A stretch of 64,000 bases of DNA from Treponema brennaborense DSM 12168 (lineage in GTDB: Bacteria; Spirochaetota; Spirochaetia; Treponematales; Treponemataceae). The translations under genes were made by a program, and so were the position numbers. Below are positions 54,120 through 63,150 of the stretch, piece after piece. Each line of letters opens with the position of its first letter. Positions within the stretch are counted from its first letter, which is position 1. The notes under the pieces are model-generated. The model saw only the letters and a program-made list of their open reading frames with translations, was not told where the DNA came from and did not search any database. The DNA lies in contig NC_015500.1 in NCBI RefSeq assembly GCF_000212415.1, forward strand, positions 806,001 to 870,000. Direction: 5' to 3'.

Positions 54120-55364
54120 ATGAGACGGGTTGTTGTCACCGGATTGGGGGCGGTTACGCCGCTTGGAAATAACGTTGCCGATACGTGGGCGGGTATCCGC
54201 GCCGGAAAAAGCGGAATCGGCGCCATCACTCATTTTGACACGGTAAACTCCGCGGTTAAAATTGCGGGTGAAGTAAAAGATTTTGATACGTCTGAATTTA
54301 TCGATCGGAAAGAAGCGCGCAAAATGGCGCGTTTTACCCAATACGCGGTGATTGCGGCCGGACAGGCACTCAAAGACGCCGGTTTGCTTGAAGCAGACGC
54401 GCTTGAACCGCACAATACCGGCGTGTTCGTCGGTAACGGTATCGGCGGTTTTGAAGTGTTTGAAGAATCGTGCGGAAAATACTTTAAATCGGAAGGAACC
54501 CGCGTTCCTCCGCTGACCATTCCGATGCTTATTCCGAACGAAGCTGCCGGCAATATTTGTATGCGCTACGGTATCAAAGGCCCCGCGCCGACGATTGCGA
54601 CCGCGTGTGCGTCGGGAACTGACGCGCTCGGACTGGCGCTCGACAGTATCAGAAGCGGCCGCGTGGACGTCTGTCTTGCAGGCGGTACGGAAGGCGCGGT
54701 TACGGGATTCGGCATCGCGTCGTTCGCCGTTTTGCAGACGTTGGCGAGTTCGTTCAACGATTGCCCCGAAAAGGCGAGCCGCCCGTTCGACGTAAAACGG
54801 GAAGGTTTCGTTATGGGCGAGGGATCGGCGATGCTGCTGCTTGAAGAATACGAACACGCCAAAAAACGCGGCGCGACGATTTACGCCGAATTTGCCGGAT
54901 ACGGCGGTTCGTCCGACGCATATCATATCACCAGTCCCGATCCGTCGGGCGACGGCGGTGCGGCGGCGATGACGGCGGCACTCAAAGATGCGGGCGTGAA
55001 TCCCGAAGACGTGCAGTATTACAACGCGCACGGAACGTCTACGCCGATCAACGATCCGGCGGAAACCGCGATGATCAAAAAAGCGTTCGGCGATCACGCG
55101 TATAAAATGAAGATTTCTTCGACGAAGAGTATGACCGGTCATTGTTTGGGTGCCGCCGGAGCGATTGAAGCGCTGATCTGCATCAAGGCGATAAACGACG
55201 GTTTTTATCCGCCGACGATCAATCTTGAACAGCCCGACCTCGAACACGGCTGCGATTTGGATTACGTTCCGAATAAAGGCGTGGAAGGATCGATTACCTG
55301 CGCTGCGTCCGGTTCGCTCGGCTTCGGCGGACACAACGGCGTCGTCGTGTTCAAAAAAGTTTAA
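54120..55364 (+). CDS. fabF: 3-oxoacyl-ACP synthase II
   Basis: 414 residues. The catalytic Cys163 lies in ATACASGTDALG, followed by the two His residues in NAHGTSTPINDP and SMTGHCLGAAG. It begins RRVVVTGLGAVTPLG and ends FGFGGHNG-like (GFGGHNGVVVFKKV), as FabF does. It elongates acyl-ACP chains by condensation with malonyl-ACP. GAAAAAGGAG lies upstream. The 77-base gap from fabG holds nothing recognisable; in many genomes acpP sits here, and it is absent. Confidence 0.96.
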   Translation: MRRVVVTGLGAVTPLGNNVADTWAGIRAGKSGIGAITHFDTVNSAVKIAGEVKDFDTSEFIDRKEARKMARFTQYAVIAAGQALKDAGLLEADALEPHNTGVFVGNGIGGFEVFEESCGKYFKSEGTRVPPLTIPMLIPNEAAGNICMRYGIKGPAPTIATACASGTDALGLALDSIRSGRVDVCLAGGTEGAVTGFGIASFAVLQTLASSFNDCPEKASRPFDVKREGFVMGEGSAMLLLEEYEHAKKRGATIYAEFAGYGGSSDAYHITSPDPSGDGGAAAMTAALKDAGVNPEDVQYYNAHGTSTPINDPAETAMIKKAFGDHAYKMKISSTKSMTGHCLGAAGAIEALICIKAINDGFYPPTINLEQPDLEHGCDLDYVPNKGVEGSITCAASGSLGFGGHNGVVVFKKV

Positions 55365-55381
55365 AACTGAAGGAATGCTCT

Positions 55382-55813
55382 ATGAGTTTGACAAAAGATT
55401 TGGAAAGTTTGCTGCCGCACCGCAGCCCATTTCTGTTCGTGGATGAAATTATCAGCGCGGATGAAAAAGGCAGTGTGGCGGTCAGAACTTTTACCGATGA
55501 AGATTTCTTTTTTAAGGGACATTTTCCCGAATATCCGGTGGTGCCCGGCGTTATCCTGATAGAAACGATGGCACAAGCCGGCGGCGCGGCATTGAGCTTT
55601 CAGAAAGTGTTTGCAGAAGGTTCGCTGTTCTTTTTGGGAACGGTCGACAAGGTAAAGTTCCGCAGCCAAGTTCGCCCCGGCGATACGGTTCGCATGGAAA
55701 TCACGAATCTGCGCGTTTCTCCCAGAATGATCAAACAGGCCGGAAAAGCGTACGTCGGCGACACCCTCGCTGCCGAAGCGGAATGGATGTGTTTAGTCGG
55801 TTCTGCCAACTAA
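55382..55813 (+). CDS. fabZ: 3-hydroxyacyl-ACP dehydratase
   Basis: 143 residues, the hot-dog fold FabZ: LPHRSPFLFVDEI, then GHFPEYPVVPGVILIETMAQ, which contains the catalytic His and Glu, and FLGTVDKVKFRSQVRPGD. It dehydrates beta-hydroxyacyl-ACP. It begins 17 bases after fabF with AAGGA upstream and closes the operon. A strong terminator follows. An enoyl reductase gene is not in the window. Confidence 0.95.
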   Translation: MSLTKDLESLLPHRSPFLFVDEIISADEKGSVAVRTFTDEDFFFKGHFPEYPVVPGVILIETMAQAGGAALSFQKVFAEGSLFFLGTVDKVKFRSQVRPGDTVRMEITNLRVSPRMIKQAGKAYVGDTLAAEAEWMCLVGSAN

Positions 55814-55899
55814 ACGCTCCGCAAGCAAGACGCGCAGCGTCTTGCTTCGTGCCGCAATCCGGCAAGGTGCGTGTTTCCCGCTTAGCGTGAGCGTTTTTT
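55813..55899 (+). terminator. Terminator of the fab operon
   Basis: A perfect stem AGCAAGACGC (55824-55833) with GCGTCTTGCT (55837-55846) lies within a longer fold in which AACGCTC (55813-55819) pairs with GAGCGTT (55889-55895), followed by a run of six T. Confidence 0.75.
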
Positions 55900-56031
55900 C
55901 GTCCAATTTTTACAAAAAACATTGATTCTTTTCAGAAAAGTCATCCGATAAAACTAATCCGAAGCAAATTCGCTTCATTTTCTCCCATAATATATATGCC
56001 GAATGAGCGGCGCGGCAGCGCATTGTATACG

Positions 56032-56352
56032 GCGCGTCGTATACGCTGAAGCGCGGGTTACCGGATACGCAGCCAGTCGCTGAGCCGCAGCCCACACCAC
56101 CAGCAACCGGCGCCGCCGTCTTTGGCCAACGCGCGTCGTATACGCTGAAGCGCGGGTTACCGGATATGCGGCTAGTCGCTGAGCCGCAGCCCGCACCACC
56201 AGCAACCGGCGCCGCCGTCTTTGGCCAACGCGCGTCGTATACGATAAGCCCGCGCCGCCGTCTTTGGCCAACGCTGCCCGGTTGCCAGAACTCGCGGATT
56301 AGTCGCTAAGCGGCGCTGGCGCTTTCGGCCAACGCGGCCGGTTGCCAGAACT
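56032..56352. repeat. 99-bp tandem repeat array with degenerate tail
   Basis: Units begin at 56032, 56131 and 56230 with GCGCGTCGTATACG; the spacing is exactly 99 bp. The first two copies are almost identical, and the third breaks off after 14 bases into shorter pieces. CGCCGCCGTCTTTGGCCAACG recurs at each unit border. Then CCGGTTGCCAGAACT occurs at 56278 and 56338. An antisense 98-codon frame through the array only reflects the 3n period. The array stops some 60 bases before the nuclease gene. Confidence 0.85.
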
Positions 56353-56413
56353 GCCGCCACCCACCGGCGGCAACCGGCACCGTCCGCTCGGAGCGTCATA
56401 TACAGGAGAGACC

Positions 56414-57346
56414 ATGAACGCAGATTTTCCCCGCTGGGAAGACGTTACCATCACGAACGACTTCTTCTTCGCCTACTCGATGCTTCACGACACCGAACTG
56501 TGCCGCCTCCTTCTGCGCACCCTGCTCAAGCTGGACGCAAAAGAAATCACCTACGTCAACACTCAGGAAACCCTCGCCGCCGCCCCCGGCTCCAAAAGCG
56601 TCCGCCTCGACGTGCTGCTCGAAACCACGAACGAGATCGTCAACGTCGAGATGCAGACGACCTCCGAGCCGAACCTGTTCAAGCGGATCCGCTATTATCA
56701 AAGCTCCATCGACATCGGCACCGCACAGCGCGGCGTTGATTACGACGACCTGAAAAAGCTGTACGTCTTGTTCATCTGCACGAAGGATCCGTTCGGCGAG
56801 GGTCTGCCGCGCTACACGCTCAGGACCGTCTGCGACGAGCACACTGCGCTCGACGTCCGGGACGAACGGTTTGCCGTCGTCTATAATGCCTCAGCGTATG
56901 AAAACGAACTTGATTCTGAAACGGCGGCCATGTTACACTACATAGCGGAAGGCGGAACGGACACGGAGACGGCGAAGAGCTTTGCCGAGCGGGTGTTCAA
57001 GCTGAAAACCGACGGTGCCGCCAAGGGGGTGTTCATGAAGTACGAGATAGAAATCAAACGCATCCGTAAGGAAGGCTTTGCCGAGGGTCTTACAGAAGGC
57101 GAATCCCTCGGTTTTGCAGCGGGCCGTAATGAGGGCATTGCTGAAGGTGAAACACGCGGCATGGAAAAAGGCCGAATCACCGGTATTGCGGAAGGTCGCA
57201 CACAAGGTAAATCCGAAGAAAAATACGCTACGGCCGGCAATCTTCTTTCTATGGGAGTGCTTACGCCGGAGCAGATTGCCGCCGCAACGGAATTACCGCT
57301 GAAAACCGTGCAGGAACTCGCTTCTGCAAAGAACGAAGCGTTGTAA
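56414..57346 (+). CDS. Rpn/PD-(D/E)XK nuclease family protein (transposase-like)
   Basis: 310 residues. The N-terminal 210 match the Rpn/PDDEXK_2 family: DVTITNDFFFAYSML, SVRLDVLLE followed by EIVNVEMQT (catalytic D...ExQ), FKRIRYYQSS and YVLFICTKDPF. These nucleases promote RecA-independent recombination, and many copies are common in Treponema genomes. The C-terminal part is a run of EG-rich repeats (EGFAEGLTEGESLGF, EGIAEGETRGMEKGR) that probably form a helix for oligomerisation. ATG 56414 follows ACAGGAGAGACC. No terminal inverted repeats or second gene were seen, so mobility is not shown. Confidence 0.85.
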   Translation: MNADFPRWEDVTITNDFFFAYSMLHDTELCRLLLRTLLKLDAKEITYVNTQETLAAAPGSKSVRLDVLLETTNEIVNVEMQTTSEPNLFKRIRYYQSSIDIGTAQRGVDYDDLKKLYVLFICTKDPFGEGLPRYTLRTVCDEHTALDVRDERFAVVYNASAYENELDSETAAMLHYIAEGGTDTETAKSFAERVFKLKTDGAAKGVFMKYEIEIKRIRKEGFAEGLTEGESLGFAAGRNEGIAEGETRGMEKGRITGIAEGRTQGKSEEKYATAGNLLSMGVLTPEQIAAATELPLKTVQELASAKNEAL

Positions 57347-57542
57347 GATTGCAGCGTTTTCGATAAGGGAGGCGGTGTGGACGGCGTGCGGTATGCGCGT
57401 TCAGACGGGCTCGGATAGTGACGAACGCTGGGCTGCGGCTCTCAGTCGTTCCGTTTGCTTCTTTAAAATGCGTATTGACCTCCGTTCCGTTCGTTGCGGC
57501 AACGGCGGCTGCAGGAGTGCGTTCCGTTTACTTTTTTAAGCC

Positions 57543-57572
57543 TTGACAGGGAACTGTTCTGGATTGTATCAT
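57543..57572 (+). promoter_or_regulatory. Promoter at the start codon of the 57.6-kb ORF
   Basis: TTGACA at 57543-57548, 18 bp, TATCAT at 57567-57572. The predicted +1 falls at about 57579, which is the A of the ATG, so the message would be leaderless. The 230 bases upstream hold no gene. Confidence 0.6.
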
Positions 57573-57578
57573 TAAAAC

Positions 57579-57890
57579 ATGATTGTAGATGAACTTTGTT
57601 TAAAAATATATCAGAATGCGTTTGCGCTCGCATCGGATGAAGGGATTATGGTTGCTTTTATCAATATCGTAGCGCCGCCGTCTTTGCCGTTTGGGGAGGA
57701 TTCTCTGCGGACTGCGTTTCGGAAAACCGTCTGGAACACGCCGCTGTCGAACACCGATTTGGAAATTGCACGATCGGCCGAGCTCCGTTCGGGGGAAATG
57801 CGGCTTGATTCCATCGTTGAATTCGGTGACGAAGCGAACGCCGGGTGCGTGATTCCGTTTCCGGAAACACTCAGATATATTAATTATTAA
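57579..57890 (+). CDS. Small hypothetical protein, leaderless
   Basis: 103 residues, soluble, no signal peptide or membrane segment; rich in acidic residues with an FGDEANAGCVIPFPET-like end. The family is not recognised. The first ATG sits at the predicted +1 of a good promoter. The alternative start ATG 57648 (MVAFINIVAP) has GAAGGGATT just upstream but poor spacing. It may be a remnant: similar stretches (AELRSGEMRLDSI) read like part of a longer protein. It is placed between the nuclease and the DUF1266 gene without shared operon evidence. Confidence 0.5.
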   Translation: MIVDELCLKIYQNAFALASDEGIMVAFINIVAPPSLPFGEDSLRTAFRKTVWNTPLSNTDLEIARSAELRSGEMRLDSIVEFGDEANAGCVIPFPETLRYINY

Positions 57891-57919
57891 TATATTTTAA
57901 ATGTAGCTTATTTTTAAAT

Positions 57920-57947
57920 TTGGCTTTTCGAGATTTTCTGTTATAAT
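57920..57947 (+). promoter_or_regulatory. Promoter of the DUF1266 gene giving a leaderless transcript
   Basis: TTGGCT at 57920-57925, 16 bp, TATAAT at 57942-57947, in an A/T-rich region. The predicted +1 is near 57954 and the ATG is at 57956, without a ribosome site. Confidence 0.6.
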
Positions 57948-57955
57948 AGTATTAC

Positions 57956-59290
57956 ATGCGTATTCTTAAACAATGTATTATAACATGTCTCCTTGCGGTA
58001 TTGCCGGTTTTTGCGCTGTATGCGCAGTCGGAAGAGAATCGGATTTCCGAAAAAAAATCTGCCTGGCAGCTGCTTGAACCTGATGAAAAAGCTGCCTGTG
58101 CTTTTTCGGCTCCGCTGATTGCAATGAACGGACTGGAAATATGCGTTTTTAATCCTGAAGCCGGTGTGTTTGAATCACCCAGAAAAGGCCTGTCATTGAA
58201 GCTGCTGAATGAGTCCTGGTCCGTTTATTCTTATGCCGATTTGATTGCACAGATAGAAACACTTGAATCCGGCGGTCAGGCGGGGGCGTACCGGCGTTTG
58301 AAAAAGATGCTCGATGAAAATCGCGGATTGTCGGTAATGGAAATTGCAGAAAAAAACTGCCTTTCTACGCTTGAAACGATTCGGTTGTTTTACATACATT
58401 CCGTAGCCTCCCGGCTCGGTCAAAAAGGAATAGAAGCCTGGGATAAAGGACGAGAGCTTGCCTTGCTCCGATGGGCGGTTCCCGCCGGCTATATAACGGA
58501 AAAAGAAGCCGCTGAGCGCGCAAAAAAAATAACTGATGAGATTCTTACCGGATATACCGATTTTGAGGATTTTGCGGCTCACTATGCATTCGGCCGGGGA
58601 TTTTTCGGCGCCGCGGATAATACGATCAATTCCAAAATGAAGGCCGTATGCGAATCCGTTGAAAGATGTATCCGTGAATACGGTATGGACGGTTTAAAAT
58701 TCGCTTCTTCCGGCACGGAAAGTCCCATACTCACCTTATCTGAAGTAAAAGCGTATACCCCCGACAACGCATATTTTTCATGGTACGACGTGCATTCTTA
58801 TCTTTCGTTTCGGAATAAAGAGGAGCAGGACGTCCAGATTGCCACCATTGATAACTATATAAAACAGTACGGCGCGCTCGCCGGTTTGTTTTATATGAAA
58901 GCCGAGCGTTATATGTATTTCGGGCGGTACCGCGACGCCGTGAAGATTTTCAGGGAATATGCTGCGCTTGTTGCCGAACGAACTGATTCCGAATCTTTTT
59001 TGCGCAGCGACTGGTTCTATTTATACGCCGTTGCGGCCAATAAAATGAACCTCCCCTTTGAAGCGCTTGAAGCGCTTTCCAACTTGAGTGCCGAGGACAA
59101 ACGGGATCCGAAAATTTTATTTTATACGGGTTATACGTATTCAAAATGTATCGGCCGTTCCGCCGATTATGAAGTGAACGAACAATATGCGCAGAAAGCG
59201 CTTGATAATTATATCGCGGCCGGCAACGCCGGTTATGAATTGCCTGAACATATTATGAAATGGATACAAGGCAACTCAGAGGAAATGTAA
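57956..59290 (+). CDS. Secreted DUF1266-domain protein
   Basis: 444 residues with a signal peptide (ILKQCIITCLLAVLPVFALYA, cleavage after LYA). Residues about 155-235 match DUF1266: IEAWDKGRELALLRWAVPAG, YITEKEAAERAKKI, FAAHYAFGRGFFG. The family's function is unknown; here it is exported. The C-terminal 170 residues are helical with TPR-like pairs (LFYMKAERYMYFGRYRDAVKIF). It is followed three bases later by a secreted serine protease, with which it forms a two-gene unit. It may be a substrate, chaperone or partner of that protease (inference). Confidence 0.75.
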   Translation: MRILKQCIITCLLAVLPVFALYAQSEENRISEKKSAWQLLEPDEKAACAFSAPLIAMNGLEICVFNPEAGVFESPRKGLSLKLLNESWSVYSYADLIAQIETLESGGQAGAYRRLKKMLDENRGLSVMEIAEKNCLSTLETIRLFYIHSVASRLGQKGIEAWDKGRELALLRWAVPAGYITEKEAAERAKKITDEILTGYTDFEDFAAHYAFGRGFFGAADNTINSKMKAVCESVERCIREYGMDGLKFASSGTESPILTLSEVKAYTPDNAYFSWYDVHSYLSFRNKEEQDVQIATIDNYIKQYGALAGLFYMKAERYMYFGRYRDAVKIFREYAALVAERTDSESFLRSDWFYLYAVAANKMNLPFEALEALSNLSAEDKRDPKILFYTGYTYSKCIGRSADYEVNEQYAQKALDNYIAAGNAGYELPEHIMKWIQGNSEEM

Positions 59291-59293
59291 AAT

Positions 59294-61303
59294 ATGAAAA
59301 AGAAACTGATAAGCACCGTATTCGTTTTTTGTGCGTTTGCAAGCGTTTGGTCACAGCAGATTCTTGAACCCGACGTACTCGGTAAGGTTCTTGCTTCCGT
59401 ATTTGAGGTTGTCGTTGAAAAACCGGTGGAAAAAAACATCGAATACGAACGTGATTTGCCCTGGGCGCGTATTGCGTTTTCAATCAGAAATGATGCGTAT
59501 TTGCCGTTGGGAACCGCGTTTCTGCTCGATACGGGAGAATTCTACTCTGCGGCGCACGTGTTCTCCCTGTACGAAGATTCCTTATACACGGATTATTATA
59601 TTCGGGACGGCAGCGGAAAGACGTTTAAGGTTGATACCGTGACGAAGTTTTCCACAAATCGCGATTTCATATCTTTTACCGTCGAAGACTATACGCCGGA
59701 ACAGGGCGCCGGACTTGCTGTTGCAGATGTTGCCGAGATGAATTCCGTCGTTTTTTCAGTCGGCAACGCGCTGGGAGACGGAATCGTAATCAGAAACGGT
59801 ATTCTTACCAGCCGAACTTATGAAGTTGAAAACGGCGAATGGAAATGGCTCCGGTTTTCAGCGGCAGCGAGTCCCGGAAATTCAGGCGGCCCGCTTATTA
59901 CCGCAGACGGCAGAGTACTCGGCATCGTTACGATGAAAAGTGAGAATGAAAATTTAAACTACGCGCTTCCTTTTGCGGAAACGGATTCCGTGGAAGCCGG
60001 CGTCGGTTTTATGTATAACAGTTTTTACTATTCGCTTCCGAATGTCCTTTCGGAAAAGTTTTACCATATTTTTGATCACACCGTATCGCTGCCGAAAAAA
60101 CTGAAAGACGTGCAAAGCGAATTGACGGAAGCGTTTAATGCCTATGTTACGGACGTTGCCGCCGGAGTGCGTAAACAGTTTAACCCGTTGGGCCGTAAAG
60201 GCTTCGTATCGGCTTCCGGAAGTGCGGAAATATTGTCAAATTATTTCCTCATGAAGTTTCCGTATACGTTGTATCTGAATGAAGCGGGTAAGTGGGACTA
60301 CGGATATCCGTCGTCGCAGGTGCATCAATTGCCGGGCAACGGAACCGTTCAGTTCGGAAATATGATGGGACTGTCGATGGGCATCATCCAGAAACCTGAT
60401 AACGTTTCCATGGCGGAACTTCTTTCAAATCCGAAGCTTTATATGGATTATTCTCTTGCAGCAGATAAAATAACGCGTAATTTCAATTCGGAAAAAATCG
60501 CTGTTACTACGTTGGGCCAGCCTGCGGAATCATCGTCTTACGTTGATTATTTCGGCAGAACGTGGCAGGTGAATCTGTGGCGGCTCGGTTTTGCCGATTC
60601 TGCGCTGCTGTGCTATGCGCTGCCGCTTCCTAACGGCATATATTATATGTACGATATCGCCTCAACCGGAACGATCGCTGCGTGCGGAAAAAACGATATG
60701 TCGTTCGTAGCCGATTTCGTGTATCCGTGCTATACCGGAAAAATCAGTGAATGGCAGGAATTTTTATCTTTGCCGCAGGAACTTGCCGGTGTTCCCGTGG
60801 ATTTTTTACGTGAATTTAAAATAGAAATGAAAGCCGACTCCGTTTCTATCGATACGGGAGTTTTTACGGTTGATATACCGCAATCCGTTCTGCCTCTTAA
60901 CGAGGATTCTTATTTCCGCGCAACCTGCGCGTATACGATGCGGGACGATAAACTGATTTTCGATAATCGGTCGTTCGACGTATTTACGAACCGCCGTACG
61001 GATAATTATAAGTATATGAATATATCAAAATTGAAAAAACCGGCAGCCGGCGCGCTGAAAAATACCGTGGAAATATGGGAACAGAAAAGAGATCGAATCA
61101 CGCCGTTTAATAGTGAACCGTACAATTACGAACAGTATACGTATTGCGATAAAGTCTTATATCCGGCAGGCGTGTCGTTTGAAAACCGTACGGATGCGGA
61201 TGTCGTGTATCTGCTGTGCACCGAGTTGGGAGGCCAAAATAAATTTGAAGAAATATCGCGTTTTTCGGAACGGGCCGAATCGTGCATAATTGAATTGCGT
61301 TAA
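59294..61303 (+). CDS. Secreted trypsin-like serine protease
   Basis: 669 residues. A signal peptide (about residues 1-20, ending VWS) precedes a trypsin/DegP-like domain with His88 (YSAAHVFS), Asp124 (NRDFISF) and Ser197 (SPGNSGGPL), a complete triad. No PDZ domain is seen; after about residue 240 comes 430 residues of unknown beta-rich sequence that contains FVYPCYTGKISEWQEF. It starts three bases after the DUF1266 gene, with AGAGGAAATGTAAAAT upstream. The protein is probably periplasmic or surface-exposed. The target is unknown. Confidence 0.8.
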   Translation: MKKKLISTVFVFCAFASVWSQQILEPDVLGKVLASVFEVVVEKPVEKNIEYERDLPWARIAFSIRNDAYLPLGTAFLLDTGEFYSAAHVFSLYEDSLYTDYYIRDGSGKTFKVDTVTKFSTNRDFISFTVEDYTPEQGAGLAVADVAEMNSVVFSVGNALGDGIVIRNGILTSRTYEVENGEWKWLRFSAAASPGNSGGPLITADGRVLGIVTMKSENENLNYALPFAETDSVEAGVGFMYNSFYYSLPNVLSEKFYHIFDHTVSLPKKLKDVQSELTEAFNAYVTDVAAGVRKQFNPLGRKGFVSASGSAEILSNYFLMKFPYTLYLNEAGKWDYGYPSSQVHQLPGNGTVQFGNMMGLSMGIIQKPDNVSMAELLSNPKLYMDYSLAADKITRNFNSEKIAVTTLGQPAESSSYVDYFGRTWQVNLWRLGFADSALLCYALPLPNGIYYMYDIASTGTIAACGKNDMSFVADFVYPCYTGKISEWQEFLSLPQELAGVPVDFLREFKIEMKADSVSIDTGVFTVDIPQSVLPLNEDSYFRATCAYTMRDDKLIFDNRSFDVFTNRRTDNYKYMNISKLKKPAAGALKNTVEIWEQKRDRITPFNSEPYNYEQYTYCDKVLYPAGVSFENRTDADVVYLLCTELGGQNKFEEISRFSERAESCIIELR

Positions 61304-61324
61304 CGGCTCCGGCAGCTCCGTTTA

Positions 61325-61340
61325 TTAACTGAAAATTAAC
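61325..61340 (+). promoter_or_regulatory. Candidate Pho-box-like TTAAC direct repeat
   Basis: TTAAC at 61325 and again at 61336, 11 bp apart, upstream of pstB. PhoP boxes in Bacillus are TTAACA-like repeats at this period. No good -35/-10 was placed, so this is a weak suggestion. Confidence 0.3.
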
Positions 61341-61384
61341 CGTCAATTCATTCAAAAGAAATATTGCGCTTGTATGTTTAGGAC

Positions 61385-62200
61385 ATGAAAAGTGCAGAAA
61401 TCATGCAGAACGTGCAGACCGTCCCGTCCGTTTCGGCAGAATGTTTCGACATTGCCGATATGAACTTTTATTACGGACCTCACAAGGCGCTGGAAAACGT
61501 GAATATGGTTATCAGGGAAAACTCGATAACGGCTTGCATCGGTCCGTCCGGTTGCGGTAAGTCGACTTTTTTGCGTTCGCTCAACCGTATGAACGACACG
61601 ATTCCGGGAACGCGCGTGGAAGGGGCGCTGCTGTACCGAGGCGTCGATTTGTACCATGAATACGACGTGCTGGAATTGCGCAAAAACGTCGGCATGGTGT
61701 TCCAGAAGCCGAATCCGTTTCCGATGAGCATTTACGACAATATCGCCTACGGACCGCGGCTGCACGGAAAACTTTCAAAAACGCAGTGCGACGAGTTGGT
61801 TGAACAGTGTCTGCGCGACGCGGCGCTTTGGGATGAAGTAAAAGACCGGCTGCATAAAAGCGCGATGGGCTTGTCGGGCGGTCAGCAGCAGCGGTTGTGC
61901 ATTGCGCGGACGCTCGCCGTTAAGCCGGACGTTATCCTGATGGACGAACCGACGTCGGCGCTCGATCCGGTTTCGACCTCCCACATCGAAGAGTTGTGTT
62001 TTCAGCTGAAAAAACGGCTGACAATCGTAATCGTAACGCACAACATGCAGCAGGCTTCCCGTATTTCCGATACGACGGCCTTCTTTATGGTAAACGACGA
62101 GCGCTGCGGATATTTGGTCGAATACGGCGAAACGGAACAGGTTTTTTATAAGCCGCGCGATCCGAAAACCGAAGCGTACATATCGGGAAGATTCGGCTGA
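61385..62200 (+). CDS. pstB: Phosphate ABC transporter ATP-binding protein
   Basis: 271 residues. Walker A is GPSGCGKST, the signature [16 protein letters not shown], Walker [14 protein letters not shown], and the PstB-specific segment [18 protein letters not shown] is present. PstB powers phosphate uptake through PstCA. pstS, pstC and pstA are not upstream; instead the gene follows a protease gene, so they must lie elsewhere or be missing. The first ATG has TTTAGGAC only two bases away; ATG 61406 is an alternative start. phoU follows after 88 bases. Confidence 0.94.
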   Translation: MKSAEIMQNVQTVPSVSAECFDIADMNFYYGPHKALENVNMVIRENSITACIGPSGCGKSTFLRSLNRMNDTIPGTRVEGALLYRGVDLYHEYDVLELRKNVGMVFQKPNPFPMSIYDNIAYGPRLHGKLSKTQCDELVEQCLRDAALWDEVKDRLHKSAMGLSGGQQQRLCIARTLAVKPDVILMDEPTSALDPVSTSHIEELCFQLKKRLTIVIVTHNMQQASRISDTTAFFMVNDERCGYLVEYGETEQVFYKPRDPKTEAYISGRFG

Positions 62201-62288
62201 GCCGGAATGCCCGGACGTCCGGGCGCGGCGCGGCGGCCGTTTGAGCCGTTCGCATCGTAAAAAAAATGACGCTGCAAAGGAGAACCGG

Positions 62289-62960
62289 ATGAGAACTCAA
62301 TTTGACGAAAAACTGCGTACGTATTACAACGATACCATTTACATGGGAACGATGGTCGAAGAATATCTGACTTCGTGTATAGACGCGTTCCGTGCCGGTA
62401 ATACGGAACGGGCCCGTTTGCTGATTACGGACGACAAAAAAATAGACGAAATGCAGATGACGCTGGAACAGGAAAGCGTTAAACTGCTGCTGCTTGAAGC
62501 GCCGGTGGCGAAAGATCTGCGGAAAATCATTACGTCCATTAAGATTTTTGCGAATCTGGAACGGATCGGCGACTACGCGTGCCATTTGGCAAAACTTACG
62601 GTAAAAGGCGATCGGTCGATTTATCCGTCTTTTATAGAACCGATTGCGCAGATGGCGTTGGCCGCGTCTACGATGATACGCGATTCGCTGACCGCTTATA
62701 TACAGGACGACGAGCAGCTTGCCATGCAGACCGCCGCGCGCGACGCCGAAATAGATTCGGCAAAGAAAAAAATCATCGCGCAATTGATCATGCTCACACC
62801 GGCGAGTGAAAACGAAATGAAGCAGATTTACCGGTATATTTCCATTTGTAAGGATCTTGAACGGCTCGGCGACCATATTACGACGATTTGCGAATGGGTG
62901 GTGTTCACCGTTTCCGGCAAGATACTCGATTTGGGCAAATTGGTGACGAAAGACGAGTGA
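62289..62960 (+). CDS. phoU: Phosphate signalling complex protein PhoU
   Basis: 223 residues, all-helical, with two PhoU repeats: ITDDKKIDEMQMTLEQ and LLLLEAPVAKDLRKIITSIKI, LERIGDYACHLAKL in the first, and DAEIDSAKKKIIAQL, ICKDLERLGDHITTICEW in the second. PhoU links Pst transport to the sensor kinase of the Pho regulon. ATG 62289 has AAAGGAGAACCGG; the frame to 62241 overlaps the gap and was not used. No phoR/phoB pair is in the window. Confidence 0.94.
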   Translation: MRTQFDEKLRTYYNDTIYMGTMVEEYLTSCIDAFRAGNTERARLLITDDKKIDEMQMTLEQESVKLLLLEAPVAKDLRKIITSIKIFANLERIGDYACHLAKLTVKGDRSIYPSFIEPIAQMALAASTMIRDSLTAYIQDDEQLAMQTAARDAEIDSAKKKIIAQLIMLTPASENEMKQIYRYISICKDLERLGDHITTICEWVVFTVSGKILDLGKLVTKDE

Positions 62961-62971
62961 TTCGCTTCCGG

Positions 62972-63068
62972 CGGGCGCGTCCCGGTAAACGCGTTGCCGG
63001 TAAACGTGCCGGCGGGCACCGAGGCCTCGGCAGCAGTGCCGGTAACGGCGCGCCCGTTTTGCGTTTAA
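62972..63068 (+). terminator. Probable terminator after phoU
   Basis: CGGGCGCG (62972-62979) pairs with CGCGCCCG (63049-63056), followed by TTTTGCGTTT. The 70-base loop contains CCGGTAAACG twice and further short stems, so the fold is branched. Confidence 0.5.
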
Positions 63069-63150
63069 TAAAAATCTTTTTTTCCGTTTTTTTGCCGATA
63101 CAAAATTGATAGAATGTTGTATACTTAAGTAAAGCATTTTGGAGGTTTTG

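Noticed and set aside
55975-56271. A 98-codon minus-strand ORF with a repeated peptide
   Set aside because: It only mirrors the 99-bp repeats; no ribosome site, and the peptide is Arg/Ala-rich without a fold.
56032-56352. CRISPR array
   Set aside because: The units are 99 bp and adjacent, without unique spacers, and no cas genes are present.
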